From Enterocloster bolteae (lineage in GTDB: Bacteria; Bacillota; Clostridia; Lachnospirales; Lachnospiraceae): a DNA stretch of 64,000 bases. Position 1 is the first letter of the stretch, and every line of letters starts with the position of its first letter. Shown one piece after another: positions 8,449 to 17,341 of this stretch. The notes under the pieces were generated by a model that had not been told where the DNA came from, did no database searches, and saw only the letters and a program-made list of their open reading frames with translations. The DNA lies in contig JAETNT010000004.1 in NCBI GenBank assembly GCA_021772025.1, positions 1 through 64,000 of the forward strand, read 5' to 3'. The position numbers were made by a program, and so were the translations under genes.

Positions 8449-10329
8449 TCAATCCAATTCTTTCATCCCGGTATAAAGCTCATAATACCGTCCTTTCATA
8501 GCCAGCAGCTCCTGGTGATCTCCTCTCTCGATAATCCGTCCGTTTTCCAGAACCATAATGGCATTGGCATTTCGTACCGTGGACAAACGATGGGCAATGA
8601 TAAAAGTAGTGCGGTTAGCCATAAGCCGATCCATGCCATGTTCAATATGCTTTTCCGTCCTGGTATCCACCGAACTGGTGGCCTCATCCAAAATCAGAAC
8701 AGGTGCTTTAGAAATGGCGGCTCTTGCAATATTCAACAGCTGCCTCTGCCCCTGGCTCAAGTTGGCCCCGTCCCCCTCCAGCATGGTATCATAGCCTTTT
8801 GGCAGACGCATGATAAAGGAATGGGCAGACGCGGTTTTCGCTGCCTGGACAACTTCTTCATCGGTGGCATCTAATCTTCCGTACCGGATATTTTCCCGAA
8901 CCGTTCCCGTAAACAAATGGGTATCCTGAAGTACCATGGCAATATTGCTTCTTAAATTCTCCCGGCTCAGCCGACGGATATCCACTCCGTCAATAGTGAT
9001 AGCGCCGCCCTGGATATCGTAAAATCGGTTAATCAAATTGGTGATGGTAGTCTTTCCCGCTCCGGTAGAGCCTACAAAGGCAATTTTCTGGCCTGGCTTG
9101 GCATACAGGCTGATATCCTTTAACACCACCTTATCCGGGTTATAGCCAAAGGTCACATTTTCCAGCACCACATGTCCCTCCATAGGATTCAGGATCTTTG
9201 CATCTCCATCATCCGCCGGTTCCGGCTCCGCATCCATTACCTGAAATACCCGCTCTGCGCCGGCCAGGGCGGAGAAAATAGTGCTGACCTGCATAGCTAT
9301 CTCATTAATAGGTCTGGCAAATTGGCGGGAAAAGTTTAAAAACACCGTCAAGCCGCCTACATCAAAGCCCTTTAAGACGCATAAAAGCCCTCCTATACAA
9401 GCTGTCAGGCCGTAATTGACCTGGCTTAAATTCCCCATTACCGGCCCCATAATGCCGCCGAAAAACTGGGCGCGGATCTGATTCTTTTTCAGGTCTTCAT
9501 TAAGGCAGCCGAACTCCTCCTCCGCAATTCTTTCATGACAGAACACCTTGACCACCTTCTGACCCGTGATGGTTTCCTCAATATAGCCGTTGACTAGCCC
9601 CAGAGCCGCCTGCTGGGCGGAAAAATACTTTTGGCTTCTTCCTGCCACAAACCCGCCGGCTTTCATCATCAGCGGAATCATGACCAAAGTGATAACCGTC
9701 AGATACACGTTGGTGTAAAGCATCAGAGCCAAGGTGCCCACAAGGCTTAATATCCCGGAAAAAAGCTGCACTAAGGTACTGCTTAACATCTGCCCTATCG
9801 TGTCCACATCGTTGGTAAACCGGCTCATAAGATCGCCGTTATTGTTGGTGTCATAAAATTTTACCGGAAGCTTCTGCATTTTAATAAACAGATCTTCCCT
9901 GATTTTTACCAAGGCATTTTGAGCCACGGTCAGCATGATCCTGGCCTGAAAATAATTTGCCAAAACGCCGAGCAAATATATCAGCCCTAAAAACGCCAGA
10001 GCTTTGAAAAGTCCCGCCGCGTCTCCCCGGCTTCCGTCTAAAGGCGCAATATAGGTGTTAATAATCGGACGCAGCATATAGGAGCCAGCCAGGTTGGTAA
10101 CTGTGCCTGCGATAACACAGATAAACGCCAAACTCATACCTGCTTTGTATTGGTTTAAATAACTCAGCAGGCGTTTTACCGTAGCTTTGGCATTTTTCGG
10201 CCGGCCGCTCATTCTTCTGGCACCCGGACCGTGGCCGGGCCCATGGCCTCTGCCTTCCGCCGGGCTGCTGCCGGCGCTTACCCGGCTTCCGTATCTGCGC
10301 TTTAAACTGTCTATTTTATTCTGCTCCAT
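8449..10329 (-). CDS. ABC exporter half-transporter, catalytically canonical subunit
   Basis: This 626-residue protein has an N-terminal six-helix type IV exporter domain and a C-terminal ATPase domain. Walker A is GSTGAGKTT, Walker B is LILDEATSSVD with the catalytic Glu, and the H-loop is IIAHRL. The signature LSQGQ differs from LSGGQ. The first about 45 residues are an unusual Gly/His/Arg-rich stretch (RGHGPGHGPGARR). The start overlaps the partner's stop codon (TAATG), which implies translational coupling. With the gene upstream it should form a heterodimeric multidrug or lipid exporter in the cytoplasmic membrane. Confidence 0.92.
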   Translation of the reverse strand: MEQNKIDSLKRRYGSRVSAGSSPAEGRGHGPGHGPGARRMSGRPKNAKATVKRLLSYLNQYKAGMSLAFICVIAGTVTNLAGSYMLRPIINTYIAPLDGSRGDAAGLFKALAFLGLIYLLGVLANYFQARIMLTVAQNALVKIREDLFIKMQKLPVKFYDTNNNGDLMSRFTNDVDTIGQMLSSTLVQLFSGILSLVGTLALMLYTNVYLTVITLVMIPLMMKAGGFVAGRSQKYFSAQQAALGLVNGYIEETITGQKVVKVFCHERIAEEEFGCLNEDLKKNQIRAQFFGGIMGPVMGNLSQVNYGLTACIGGLLCVLKGFDVGGLTVFLNFSRQFARPINEIAMQVSTIFSALAGAERVFQVMDAEPEPADDGDAKILNPMEGHVVLENVTFGYNPDKVVLKDISLYAKPGQKIAFVGSTGAGKTTITNLINRFYDIQGGAITIDGVDIRRLSRENLRSNIAMVLQDTHLFTGTVRENIRYGRLDATDEEVVQAAKTASAHSFIMRLPKGYDTMLEGDGANLSQGQRQLLNIARAAISKAPVLILDEATSSVDTRTEKHIEHGMDRLMANRTTFIIAHRLSTVRNANAIMVLENGRIIERGDHQELLAMKGRYYELYTGMKELD

Positions 10330-12098
10330 TATGCTGTCACCCCCTGTCCGTTTTGGGAAGCCTCAAGACTTTCCGAATCCTTGTCCCGCTGGGAATAATA
10401 AATTTCCTGGTATGCCGTGCTGGTCTTTAACAATTCCTCATGAGTTCCCAACGCCTCTATTCTGCCGTCGTCCAATACCAGAATCCGATCTGCATTTTCT
10501 ACAGAACCGATTCTCTGGGCGATAATAAACTTAGTAGTATCCTTAAGCGTAGTGGTAAAGCATTCTCTTATTTTCGCTTCTGTAGCCGTATCTACTGCGC
10601 TGGTGGAATCATCCAGTATCAGAATCCTGGGCTTCTTCAAAAGGGCTCTGGCAATACAAAGCCTTTGTTTCTGGCCCCCGGACACATTGACTCCTCCCTG
10701 CCCCATCCCGGTTTTGTATCCTTCCTTAAATGAAGTGACAAAGCTGTCGGCCTGGGCGCTTTTTGCCATCTCACGGATTTCTTCCATGGATGCGTCCTCA
10801 TTTCCCCACCGCAGGTTTTCCTCAATCGTACCGGAGAACAGCACATTTTTTTGCAGAACCATGCCTACTCCTTCTCTTAAATGATCCAGAGAGTAGTCTT
10901 TTACATCAATCCCGTCCACCAAGACCCGGCCGCCGCAGACGTCGTAGAGTCTGGGGATCAGCTGCACCATCGTAGTCTTTCCGCTGCCGGTGGAACCGAT
11001 GATTCCGATGGTCTCTCCTGGATTGGCGGTAAAGCTGATATGCTCCAAAACCATCCTGTCATCTTCCCCGCTGTAGCGAAAGCTGACATCCTGAAATTCT
11101 ACCTTACCCAGGGCGACTTTGGCATCTTTTCTGGCCGAATGTTCATCGGTTAAATCAATGGTTGTATCCAAAATTTCGTTGACACGCTTTGCGGAAGCCA
11201 TGGCTCTGGAAGTCTGTAAAAAAATCATGGACAGCATCATCAAAGACATTAAAATCTGGACAATATAGGTGGTAAAGGCAGTCAGGTCTCCCACCGGCAT
11301 GTCACCTGCAATAATCATGTTGCCGCCATACCACACAACTGCCAGGGTAGTAATATTCATAGCCAGCATCATCACCGGCATGGTGATAATGACCACATTC
11401 ATGGCGCTTAATCCCTTATCCCGCAGGTTATTATTGTTATTTCTGAATTTTTCTTCCTCCAAGTCTTCCCTGACAAAGGATTTGATAACCCGGACGTTAG
11501 TCAAAGCCTCCTGTATGCCGGAATTTAGCTTGTCGATGGCCTCCTGCATTACTTGGAATCGGGGGAACGCTGTTTTTAAAATCAGGACGATAGTGCCGGT
11601 CAGCAGAGGGATCACCACCAAAATGACCAGAGCCAGCCTGGCATTCATAACAAATGCCATAATCAATGCTCCGATCAGTAAGCCCGGCGCCCTAAGCATC
11701 ATCCGCAGCGCCATCATAATCAGGTTCTGCATCTGCTGGATATCGTTGGTAAGGCGGGTTACCAGAGAGCCTGTGCTAAAATCATCAATATTCTTAAAAG
11801 AAAACTGCTGCACCTTGGCAAACACATCCTGCCTCAAATCCGTGGTAAAAGAAATGGATGCCTTGGCGGCAAAATAAGCCGCCCCCACACCGCCCGCCGC
11901 CATAATCAGGGCAGTGGCAAACATAAAAATCCCTATAATGATGATATAGCCAGTGTCCCGGTTAGCTACGCCGTTGTTGATAATCATAGACATCAATTTA
12001 GGCAAGGCAATCTCTCCGGCCACCTCCGTAAGCATCAGGATAGGGCCGCATATAAATGCGCTCTTGTAAGGGATAATATACTTTTTGTAACGCTTCAA
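10329..12098 (-). CDS. ABC exporter half-transporter, degenerate-site subunit
   Basis: This 589-residue half-transporter has six membrane helices and an ATPase domain with Walker A GSTGSGKTT and a canonical signature VSGGQ. Walker B ends LILDDSTSAVD, with Asp in place of the catalytic Glu, and the H-loop reads IIAQRI, with Gln in place of His. These are the hallmarks of the non-hydrolysing site of asymmetric exporters such as TM287/288 or BmrCD. The start codon is TTG, overlapping the marR stop (TTGA), with GAGAGG upstream. It is co-transcribed with marR and the partner gene. Confidence 0.92.
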   Translation of the reverse strand: MKRYKKYIIPYKSAFICGPILMLTEVAGEIALPKLMSMIINNGVANRDTGYIIIIGIFMFATALIMAAGGVGAAYFAAKASISFTTDLRQDVFAKVQQFSFKNIDDFSTGSLVTRLTNDIQQMQNLIMMALRMMLRAPGLLIGALIMAFVMNARLALVILVVIPLLTGTIVLILKTAFPRFQVMQEAIDKLNSGIQEALTNVRVIKSFVREDLEEEKFRNNNNNLRDKGLSAMNVVIITMPVMMLAMNITTLAVVWYGGNMIIAGDMPVGDLTAFTTYIVQILMSLMMLSMIFLQTSRAMASAKRVNEILDTTIDLTDEHSARKDAKVALGKVEFQDVSFRYSGEDDRMVLEHISFTANPGETIGIIGSTGSGKTTMVQLIPRLYDVCGGRVLVDGIDVKDYSLDHLREGVGMVLQKNVLFSGTIEENLRWGNEDASMEEIREMAKSAQADSFVTSFKEGYKTGMGQGGVNVSGGQKQRLCIARALLKKPRILILDDSTSAVDTATEAKIRECFTTTLKDTTKFIIAQRIGSVENADRILVLDDGRIEALGTHEELLKTSTAYQEIYYSQRDKDSESLEASQNGQGVTA

Positions 12099-12598
12099 GT
12101 CAATTCCTCTCTTTCTGTCTCAGTATCCGAACCATTTAAAATTTGTTCCAGATTCCCGCTAATCTGATCTAAATACCCGGCAAGCCGGTCAAAGTCTTCC
12201 CGGGAAAAACCTTTAAACATGGCTTCCTCTACCTCGCCGAAAATTAATTGACTGGTTTCCACTATTTCCAGCCCTTTGGGGGTTAAATCGATCTGATTAT
12301 ACCGGTTATCCTTCTGATCTACCGCCCGGCGGATATAGCCGCCTTTTTCCAGCTTTTTCAGGGAAACGGCAACGGCAGCTGTGGAGATTTTATACTGCCC
12401 CGCAACCTCCTTCTGAGATGCGTTAGGGTGTTTCGCAATATACATAAGAAGCTGGTGCTGACTCCGGTACACTCCGGTTTGACTGAACTTCCGCTCCAGA
12501 ATGGAACGGTGCATTCTGGTAATCTCCATGTATTTCCAGATACAGCAACGGCCGGGACTGTCCGCCTCCTGTTCCGGGGCTTTTTCTAAGGGGTTCAT
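12095..12598 (-). CDS. MarR family transcriptional regulator
   Basis: This 167-residue protein has a winged helix-turn-helix of the MarR type. The recognition region is ASQKEVAGQYKISTAAVAVSLKKLEK and the wing is RRAVDQKDNRYNQIDLTPKG. It is first in an operon with the ABC exporter pair and overlaps the first transporter gene by four bases. By family precedent it probably represses its own operon and is released by a transported compound. A palindrome just downstream of its promoter is the likely operator. Confidence 0.9.
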   Translation of the reverse strand: MNPLEKAPEQEADSPGRCCIWKYMEITRMHRSILERKFSQTGVYRSQHQLLMYIAKHPNASQKEVAGQYKISTAAVAVSLKKLEKGGYIRRAVDQKDNRYNQIDLTPKGLEIVETSQLIFGEVEEAMFKGFSREDFDRLAGYLDQISGNLEQILNGSDTETEREELT

Positions 12599-12619
12599 AG
12601 ATGCTCCTTTCTATTCATT

Positions 12620-12713
12620 TTATTTCCGCGAGCAACGAGCCAAATGAGCATGCAAGCATGCTTATTTGGCGACTGCCGCGAGGATCAGAAACTCCGTTGC
12701 TTGCAGCGGGGTT
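12620..12713 (-). repeat. Dispersed hairpin element, copy B, in the marR leader
   Basis: Read on the minus strand it has CCCCGCTGCAAGC, GATCCTCGCGGCAGTCGCC and TGCTCGCGGAAATAA, matching copies A and C. It includes a near-perfect 15-bp hairpin (GCCAAATGAGCATGC at 12640-12654 against 12657-12671, 14 of 15 pairs, 2-base loop). It ends about 20 bases before the marR start. Confidence 0.7.
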
Positions 12714-12730
12714 TTTGACTAACTAGGTAA

Positions 12731-12797
12731 TAATTAATGTTAAAACAATTAATTAGTTAACTTCATGTATTATAGATCCGTTTCTCTAAAAATTCAA
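12731..12797 (-). promoter_or_regulatory. marR-exporter promoter with candidate MarR operator
   Basis: The minus strand has TTGAAT (12792-12797), 17 bases, then TATAAT (12769-12774). Just downstream of the expected start lies a perfect 8-bp inverted repeat, TAATTAAT (12731-12738) and ATTAATTA (12748-12755), with nine bases between. The position suits autorepression. The promoter is seen directly; the operator role is inference. Confidence 0.72.
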
Positions 12798-12860
12798 GAG
12801 GATGTCCATCCGATGTGGATCTTGTTTTCATAAGAATTTTTTACTTTGAATCTTCATAAG

Positions 12861-12903
12861 GCGGACGCCTCACGCTTCTTGTCCGCATATCGCGAGCAAG
12901 AAG
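12861..12903. other. Two overlapping, mutually exclusive hairpins in the CAP-marR intergenic region
   Basis: GCGGAC (12861-12866) can pair with GTCCGC (12881-12886). CTTCTTG (12875-12881) can pair with CAAGAAG (12897-12903). The two stems share bases, so only one can form at a time. The interval 12599-13011 contains no convincing gene. Confidence 0.4.
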
Positions 12904-12941
12904 ATGCAAGGCTGAACTGTTACGAGGAATTGATATAAAAT

Positions 12942-13004
12942 AAGGCGGCTTTCTATTATCGTTGTCCTCAAAATACGGACATCCAAATAATAAAAAACCG
13001 CCTT
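12942..13004 (-). terminator. Probable terminator of the CAP-domain protein gene
   Basis: On the minus strand AAGGCGG (from 13004) pairs with CCGCCTT (to 12942), with an inner GTCC/GGAC stem and a T-rich tail (ATTTTAT). It starts a few bases after the CAP gene stop codon. The long loop lowers confidence. Confidence 0.5.
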
Positions 13005-13011
13005 TTCATTT

Positions 13012-13800
13012 TTAATATGTAAATAACTGAGTCCAGTAAGGAGTCCCATTAGAATCCTGGTAATATCCTACTCCGATGGTCGTATACTGGCTGTTTAAAA
13101 TGTTGGCTCTATGGCCTTGGCTGTTCATCCAGCCCTCCATAACCTGCTCCGGCGTCTGCTGGCCGTAGGCAATATTTTCTCCGGATCCCCGGTAAGATAT
13201 GCCGTTCTGGCTTAATACTGTAGAAAAACTGCTGCCATCCGGTCTGGTATGGGAAAAGCTTCTGGATGTCTCCTCTGCTCTCTGAGCCGCCGCCTTGGAA
13301 AGATCTGCCGTCTGGGTCAGAGGGCTTAATCCGGCCTTCACCCGCTCTGCATTTACCAGTTCCACGACCCGGGTCACGTAAGAACTGTCCCCTTCTATTT
13401 CCTCAGGGGGCTGCTCCGGAGTTGTAGGCCTGTTAATATCCGGGTTTCCTCCTGGCTGGCTGATGTCAGGATTTCCGGGAACATTGGTTCCTGGCTGGCC
13501 GGGAAGGATAATTCCAGGATAGGATTCTTCCGGACACCGGAATTCCCAACCGGAACATCCGCTTTCCGGAAATCCCGGCATTACGTTTTGGAAACCGCCT
13601 GTACACCAGTTCTCAACTCCGCTAATGTCACAGCCAATTTCTGACAGCCATCCCCAGTCCTTGCTGTTCAAATCTCTCACCGAAAAATTTCCGGTATTAC
13701 CATTGATTACAACTGCTTTTACCGCCGCCTGAGCCGGAAACGCCGCCGCTCCTGACAGTACCAATGCCGCTGCTGTTCCATAAACTGCAAGTTTTCTCAT
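13012..13800 (-). CDS. Secreted CAP (SCP/PR-1-like) domain protein
   Basis: The start at 13800 has AGGAGG six bases upstream and opens a signal peptide (MRKLAVYGTAAALVLSGAAA, cleavage likely after PAQA, residue 25). A region of about 110 residues follows, ending in a Pro/Gly/Asn linker with GNPDI repeats. The C terminus is a CAP domain (ELVNAERVKAGLSPL, SHTRPDGSSF, GENIAYG, GWMNSQGHRANILN, IGVGYY), with the conserved His and Glu residues. It is secreted, with no evident wall anchor. Bacterial members are of uncertain function. An upstream ATG at 13860 has no ribosome site. Confidence 0.88.
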   Translation of the reverse strand: MRKLAVYGTAAALVLSGAAAFPAQAAVKAVVINGNTGNFSVRDLNSKDWGWLSEIGCDISGVENWCTGGFQNVMPGFPESGCSGWEFRCPEESYPGIILPGQPGTNVPGNPDISQPGGNPDINRPTTPEQPPEEIEGDSSYVTRVVELVNAERVKAGLSPLTQTADLSKAAAQRAEETSRSFSHTRPDGSSFSTVLSQNGISYRGSGENIAYGQQTPEQVMEGWMNSQGHRANILNSQYTTIGVGYYQDSNGTPYWTQLFTY

Positions 13801-13944
13801 TGTCTTCCTCCTGTGATACTGTATACTTTTTACATTTTTGTTACAAGCTGATAGTAACACACAGGAATTGGCAATACCAGAGGGAACAACTGGGGCAGCT
13901 TCCAGAATCTTTCAGATATGGATGGCACAGGCGGGGCCTCTATC

Positions 13945-15990
13945 TTATATCTGCAGATTTCCTTCTATTCCCAGGTAATCCACTGTCATGATTCTGCCGT
14001 CCTTCATCTCCAAAATCACCGGTCCATAGCCGCCGCAGTTTTCCGGATCCGTAAAGGAAATCTTTTTAATACTGAAGATTTCATCCTCTGTAAAATCCTC
14101 AAAGCTCTCCCTAGTTATCACCTGGCTGATAAATACAAATGGCTCATAAGCGTATAAACTCCTCCGAAAAGCCTCCGCCCCGATAATCAAGCTTTTTTCA
14201 GCATCCGGATTGGTTCCTTTGCTGGAAATCAGCTTCAAGTTCTCCCAAGCTGTAAATATGGTCATTGCCATCTGTTTTTCCCGGCCCTGGGAATCCAGTC
14301 CTTTTAATACCATGGCTTTTGCCCCATCTTTTTCCAGTTCTCTCACCTGAACGTCCCCGTTATCCGGAAAACCGTAGGAGCCTAGGGTGACAGCCAGGCC
14401 GCCCCGGAAAGTTCGGAACTTATCTACACGAACCAGCCCGTCTGCCACCGGAAAATCCGCCAAATCCATACAATGAAGCCAATGCTCTTCCTCTTCATTG
14501 TCATAGTGGAAGAAATTCCTCCTATACAGCACGCCGTCCTGACAGCCGTGCCATAAAAGGGCGTTAGGCCGTCTGACAGTATGAAAGGCCTGATCATGAA
14601 CCAGATACATCTGGGACTCATACCATCCCCCCAGGCTGGCTTCCCAAGGGTATTTTGTATTATAAGCAAGCTTTGCGTAGCAGCACAGGCCGTTATCATC
14701 ATCCCGCTTTCGGATTACCTTGCCGGTACGCAGCTCTGTGGTTCCATTGTTTTTGTGGTTTGCCGTACACAAACCCGGGCCGTTAAGCACAGTCTCAAAG
14801 GTCTCCCCGGATGCCATAACGTCCCAAACGCCGTTTTCCTCCTTGGCAGTCCAGAAGGGGTGATCCTCAGGAAGGTGCAGGCACATAAAAGCCTTTGCCA
14901 TCCAGAATGGGCTTTCCGCGCAACTATAGCTCTGTACTAATGGCAGAAAAGATTTATAAAACCCCAGGGTGGGGACTCCCTCATACATCAGATCGTCCCT
15001 TCCTAAAAACTGCATCAGGGCCCCTGAAGAAATTCTCCTTGCCAGCCCCGGGTCAGCGGTAGAATTTTTAAAGAAAAAGTTACCGTCAAAACTGGAAGTT
15101 GCCGCATTGCGGTAAATATTGCTTCTGCCCCACATGTTCACCCAGCCGTCCCCGTCAAACATTTTGGGGTAAGATTCCATAAGTTTATTGGAATTTTCCT
15201 CAAACCTGGCAGCCAGATAAGGCTCATTCTCATAGCCATACCACTGGCACCAGATGGGAGTATAAACCTGGAAAGCCCATGCAGAGTAATAGTCCATGCC
15301 GTGGCCGTCCCGGTACCAGCCGTCCCCGGTATAGTAGCTTAGCACTACCTGAGCATGATGACGCATAACCCCCTTGTCAATGGGGTAACCGTTCATATGG
15401 AGAAATGCCAAATCCAGCATGTTAAAAAGACGCCAATTCTGGGGAACCGTATTTTTGTGAGCATAGGGAGTAAGGAAAGAAGCAATCACATCCTTCTCCT
15501 CCCTGGTATAGGTATCCCAAATTTCTTCCTTGCACATCCAGAGGCAGATTACCAGGGCGCAGGTTTCCACGGTCTGCTGGTAAGTATTTAGCCGCTCGCT
15601 TTGCTCCGCCATATTTTCCATCTCGTCATAGCTTAAAACAAAGTTGGGATCGCCGGGAGTGCAGGCCCGCAGCACTTGCTTTTTGTAGTATTCCCTCAGA
15701 GGCATCCCCGCCACTGTCACATCTTTTTCAATGTGGATGAGAGGAGCCGCTAAAAAGAAGCTTCTGGCCAAGCCCTCAAAAATCTCCGCCTGCACCTTAT
15801 AGGGGGGAGTCCCTGCATTAGGATAAGTAATCTCCGTCTCATAACGGGGTACAATTACCGGATCCTCAATACTTTTAATGTGTTTAAAAATCCCTTCCAG
15901 CATGTACTTATCTGCATCAATCCAATGCTTTCTGGTAAGTCCGGTGTAAGGGCTTAACTGGTAATCTAAATCCTTTGGCTCAAATCTCAT
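13945..15990 (-). CDS. DUF2264 family protein, probable carbohydrate-active enzyme
   Basis: This 681-residue protein lacks a signal peptide. The N-terminal two thirds match the DUF2264 family, which has an (alpha/alpha)-barrel-like fold: YKVQAEIFEGLARSFFLAAPL, WRLFNMLDLAFLHMNGYP, DGWYRDGHGMDYYSAWAFQVY, and DGWVNMWGRSNIYRNAA. No characterised activity is assigned with certainty. Its partner 51 bp upstream is a GH88 unsaturated uronyl hydrolase, so action on uronic-acid oligosaccharides is a reasonable inference. GAGGGAGA precedes the ATG. Confidence 0.8.
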   Translation of the reverse strand: MRFEPKDLDYQLSPYTGLTRKHWIDADKYMLEGIFKHIKSIEDPVIVPRYETEITYPNAGTPPYKVQAEIFEGLARSFFLAAPLIHIEKDVTVAGMPLREYYKKQVLRACTPGDPNFVLSYDEMENMAEQSERLNTYQQTVETCALVICLWMCKEEIWDTYTREEKDVIASFLTPYAHKNTVPQNWRLFNMLDLAFLHMNGYPIDKGVMRHHAQVVLSYYTGDGWYRDGHGMDYYSAWAFQVYTPIWCQWYGYENEPYLAARFEENSNKLMESYPKMFDGDGWVNMWGRSNIYRNAATSSFDGNFFFKNSTADPGLARRISSGALMQFLGRDDLMYEGVPTLGFYKSFLPLVQSYSCAESPFWMAKAFMCLHLPEDHPFWTAKEENGVWDVMASGETFETVLNGPGLCTANHKNNGTTELRTGKVIRKRDDDNGLCCYAKLAYNTKYPWEASLGGWYESQMYLVHDQAFHTVRRPNALLWHGCQDGVLYRRNFFHYDNEEEEHWLHCMDLADFPVADGLVRVDKFRTFRGGLAVTLGSYGFPDNGDVQVRELEKDGAKAMVLKGLDSQGREKQMAMTIFTAWENLKLISSKGTNPDAEKSLIIGAEAFRRSLYAYEPFVFISQVITRESFEDFTEDEIFSIKKISFTDPENCGGYGPVILEMKDGRIMTVDYLGIEGNLQI

Positions 15991-16041
15991 TTTCTCCCTC
16001 GATTCTTAGACTTTAAAAATTCGTAACAGTTTAGACGGCGG

Positions 16042-17241
16042 TTACCAATAAATATTCCAGTCTGGCGTCAGAACTCTGTGAAGCGCTTCCATGTAGAAAT
16101 AGTCTCCCCAGATTACACACTCATCCACTCCCTCCGGGGTACAGGTATTATAGGGAGTTTTTTTAGAATAGGTTCCATGAAGGAGCTGACCGTTGCTGCA
16201 GGCCGGATCCGTTACCCTGTAATGGTCAATCATGGCTTTGATCAATTTCTTTGCAACAGAGGCATAGCAGGCGGAATCCCCCGGCTCCATATATTTACTC
16301 ATCTCCAGCATGCCGCAGGCGGCAATGGCGGCAGAAGAAGAATCCCTGGGCTCCTCATCCCCTTCCCCGAAGGTCAGATCCCAATAAGGGCACAGATCCG
16401 AGGGAAGGTGCTCCAAAAAGTAACGGGTCACCCGTTTAAAATATTCAATGTACTGGGGCCTCTTTGTATAGCGATAGCCTACGGCGGTTCCGTAAACTCC
16501 CCATGCCTGTCCTCTGGCCCAGGCGGAGCCGTCCTTGTAGCCCTGACAGGTTGCCCCGTGATCCGGCGCACCGGTCTTCGGATCCATAAAGAAGGTATGC
16601 CAGGTAGAGTCATCCTCCCGGATAACGTTAGCCAGGGCGGTATGGATATGCTTTTCCGCAATTTCTTTATACTTGGGCTCTCCGGTCTCCTCTGTAGCCC
16701 AATAAAGCAGCGGAAGATTCAGCAGACAGTCAATAATAAAACGGTAATTGTCTTTTGCTCCCATGGTTCCCCATGCCTGAATAAACTGTCCTACCGGCTG
16801 AAACCGGCTGATTAACTGTTCTGCCGCCTGGATGGCCGCCTCTTTTCCCTCTTTTGATCCGGTAAGCTTATACGCTGCCACGCAGGAAGGGCTGTAGAGA
16901 AAGCCCATATCATGATGATCCACCTCTACGTGGTCCTTAATTCTCTGCATAAAAGAAGCAACCTGGATATCCCCGGCCTTATGAAATGCCGCTCTCTGAT
17001 CCGGATCCTTTGCGTTTTCGTAAGCCAGCCAAATTTCCCCCGTCCAAAAGCCGGTGGTCCAGTTGAGATTTGGGCCTGGTTTATAAAAGTTATCAAAGCT
17101 ATTTGCTCCCGGAAACTTATCCGTAAATTCCGGCAGATTCCGCTCTACCTGAGCTACGGCAAATTTCATCGCCTCTCTCATCTCAGTCTCATCGGCCTCC
17201 GGATAGTTTGCAAGATCTCCCATTTTAATCCATTTATCCAT
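16042..17241 (-). CDS. GH88 family unsaturated glucuronyl hydrolase
   Basis: GH88 enzymes hydrate and so open the unsaturated uronic acid left at the end of oligosaccharides by polysaccharide lyases. The 399-residue protein has the family's alpha/alpha-barrel motifs: NWTTGFWTGEIWLAYE, the first catalytic Asp region DHHDMGFLYSPS, the second RFIIDCLLNLPLLYWA, and the substrate site DGSAWARGQAWGVYG. There is no signal peptide, so it acts in the cytoplasm on imported disaccharides. It is followed by the DUF2264 gene in the same direction. No lyase, transporter or regulator for such a pathway is in the window. Confidence 0.88.
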   Translation of the reverse strand: MDKWIKMGDLANYPEADETEMREAMKFAVAQVERNLPEFTDKFPGANSFDNFYKPGPNLNWTTGFWTGEIWLAYENAKDPDQRAAFHKAGDIQVASFMQRIKDHVEVDHHDMGFLYSPSCVAAYKLTGSKEGKEAAIQAAEQLISRFQPVGQFIQAWGTMGAKDNYRFIIDCLLNLPLLYWATEETGEPKYKEIAEKHIHTALANVIREDDSTWHTFFMDPKTGAPDHGATCQGYKDGSAWARGQAWGVYGTAVGYRYTKRPQYIEYFKRVTRYFLEHLPSDLCPYWDLTFGEGDEEPRDSSSAAIAACGMLEMSKYMEPGDSACYASVAKKLIKAMIDHYRVTDPACSNGQLLHGTYSKKTPYNTCTPEGVDECVIWGDYFYMEALHRVLTPDWNIYW

Positions 17242-17341
17242 GGATTTTCCCCTCCGTTTTCTTCAGTTTTATGTAACAATTCACTATATAATCTAGCATA
17301 AACCCCAAAGGTTTTACATGTGTTATTTTCTATATTTGTTG

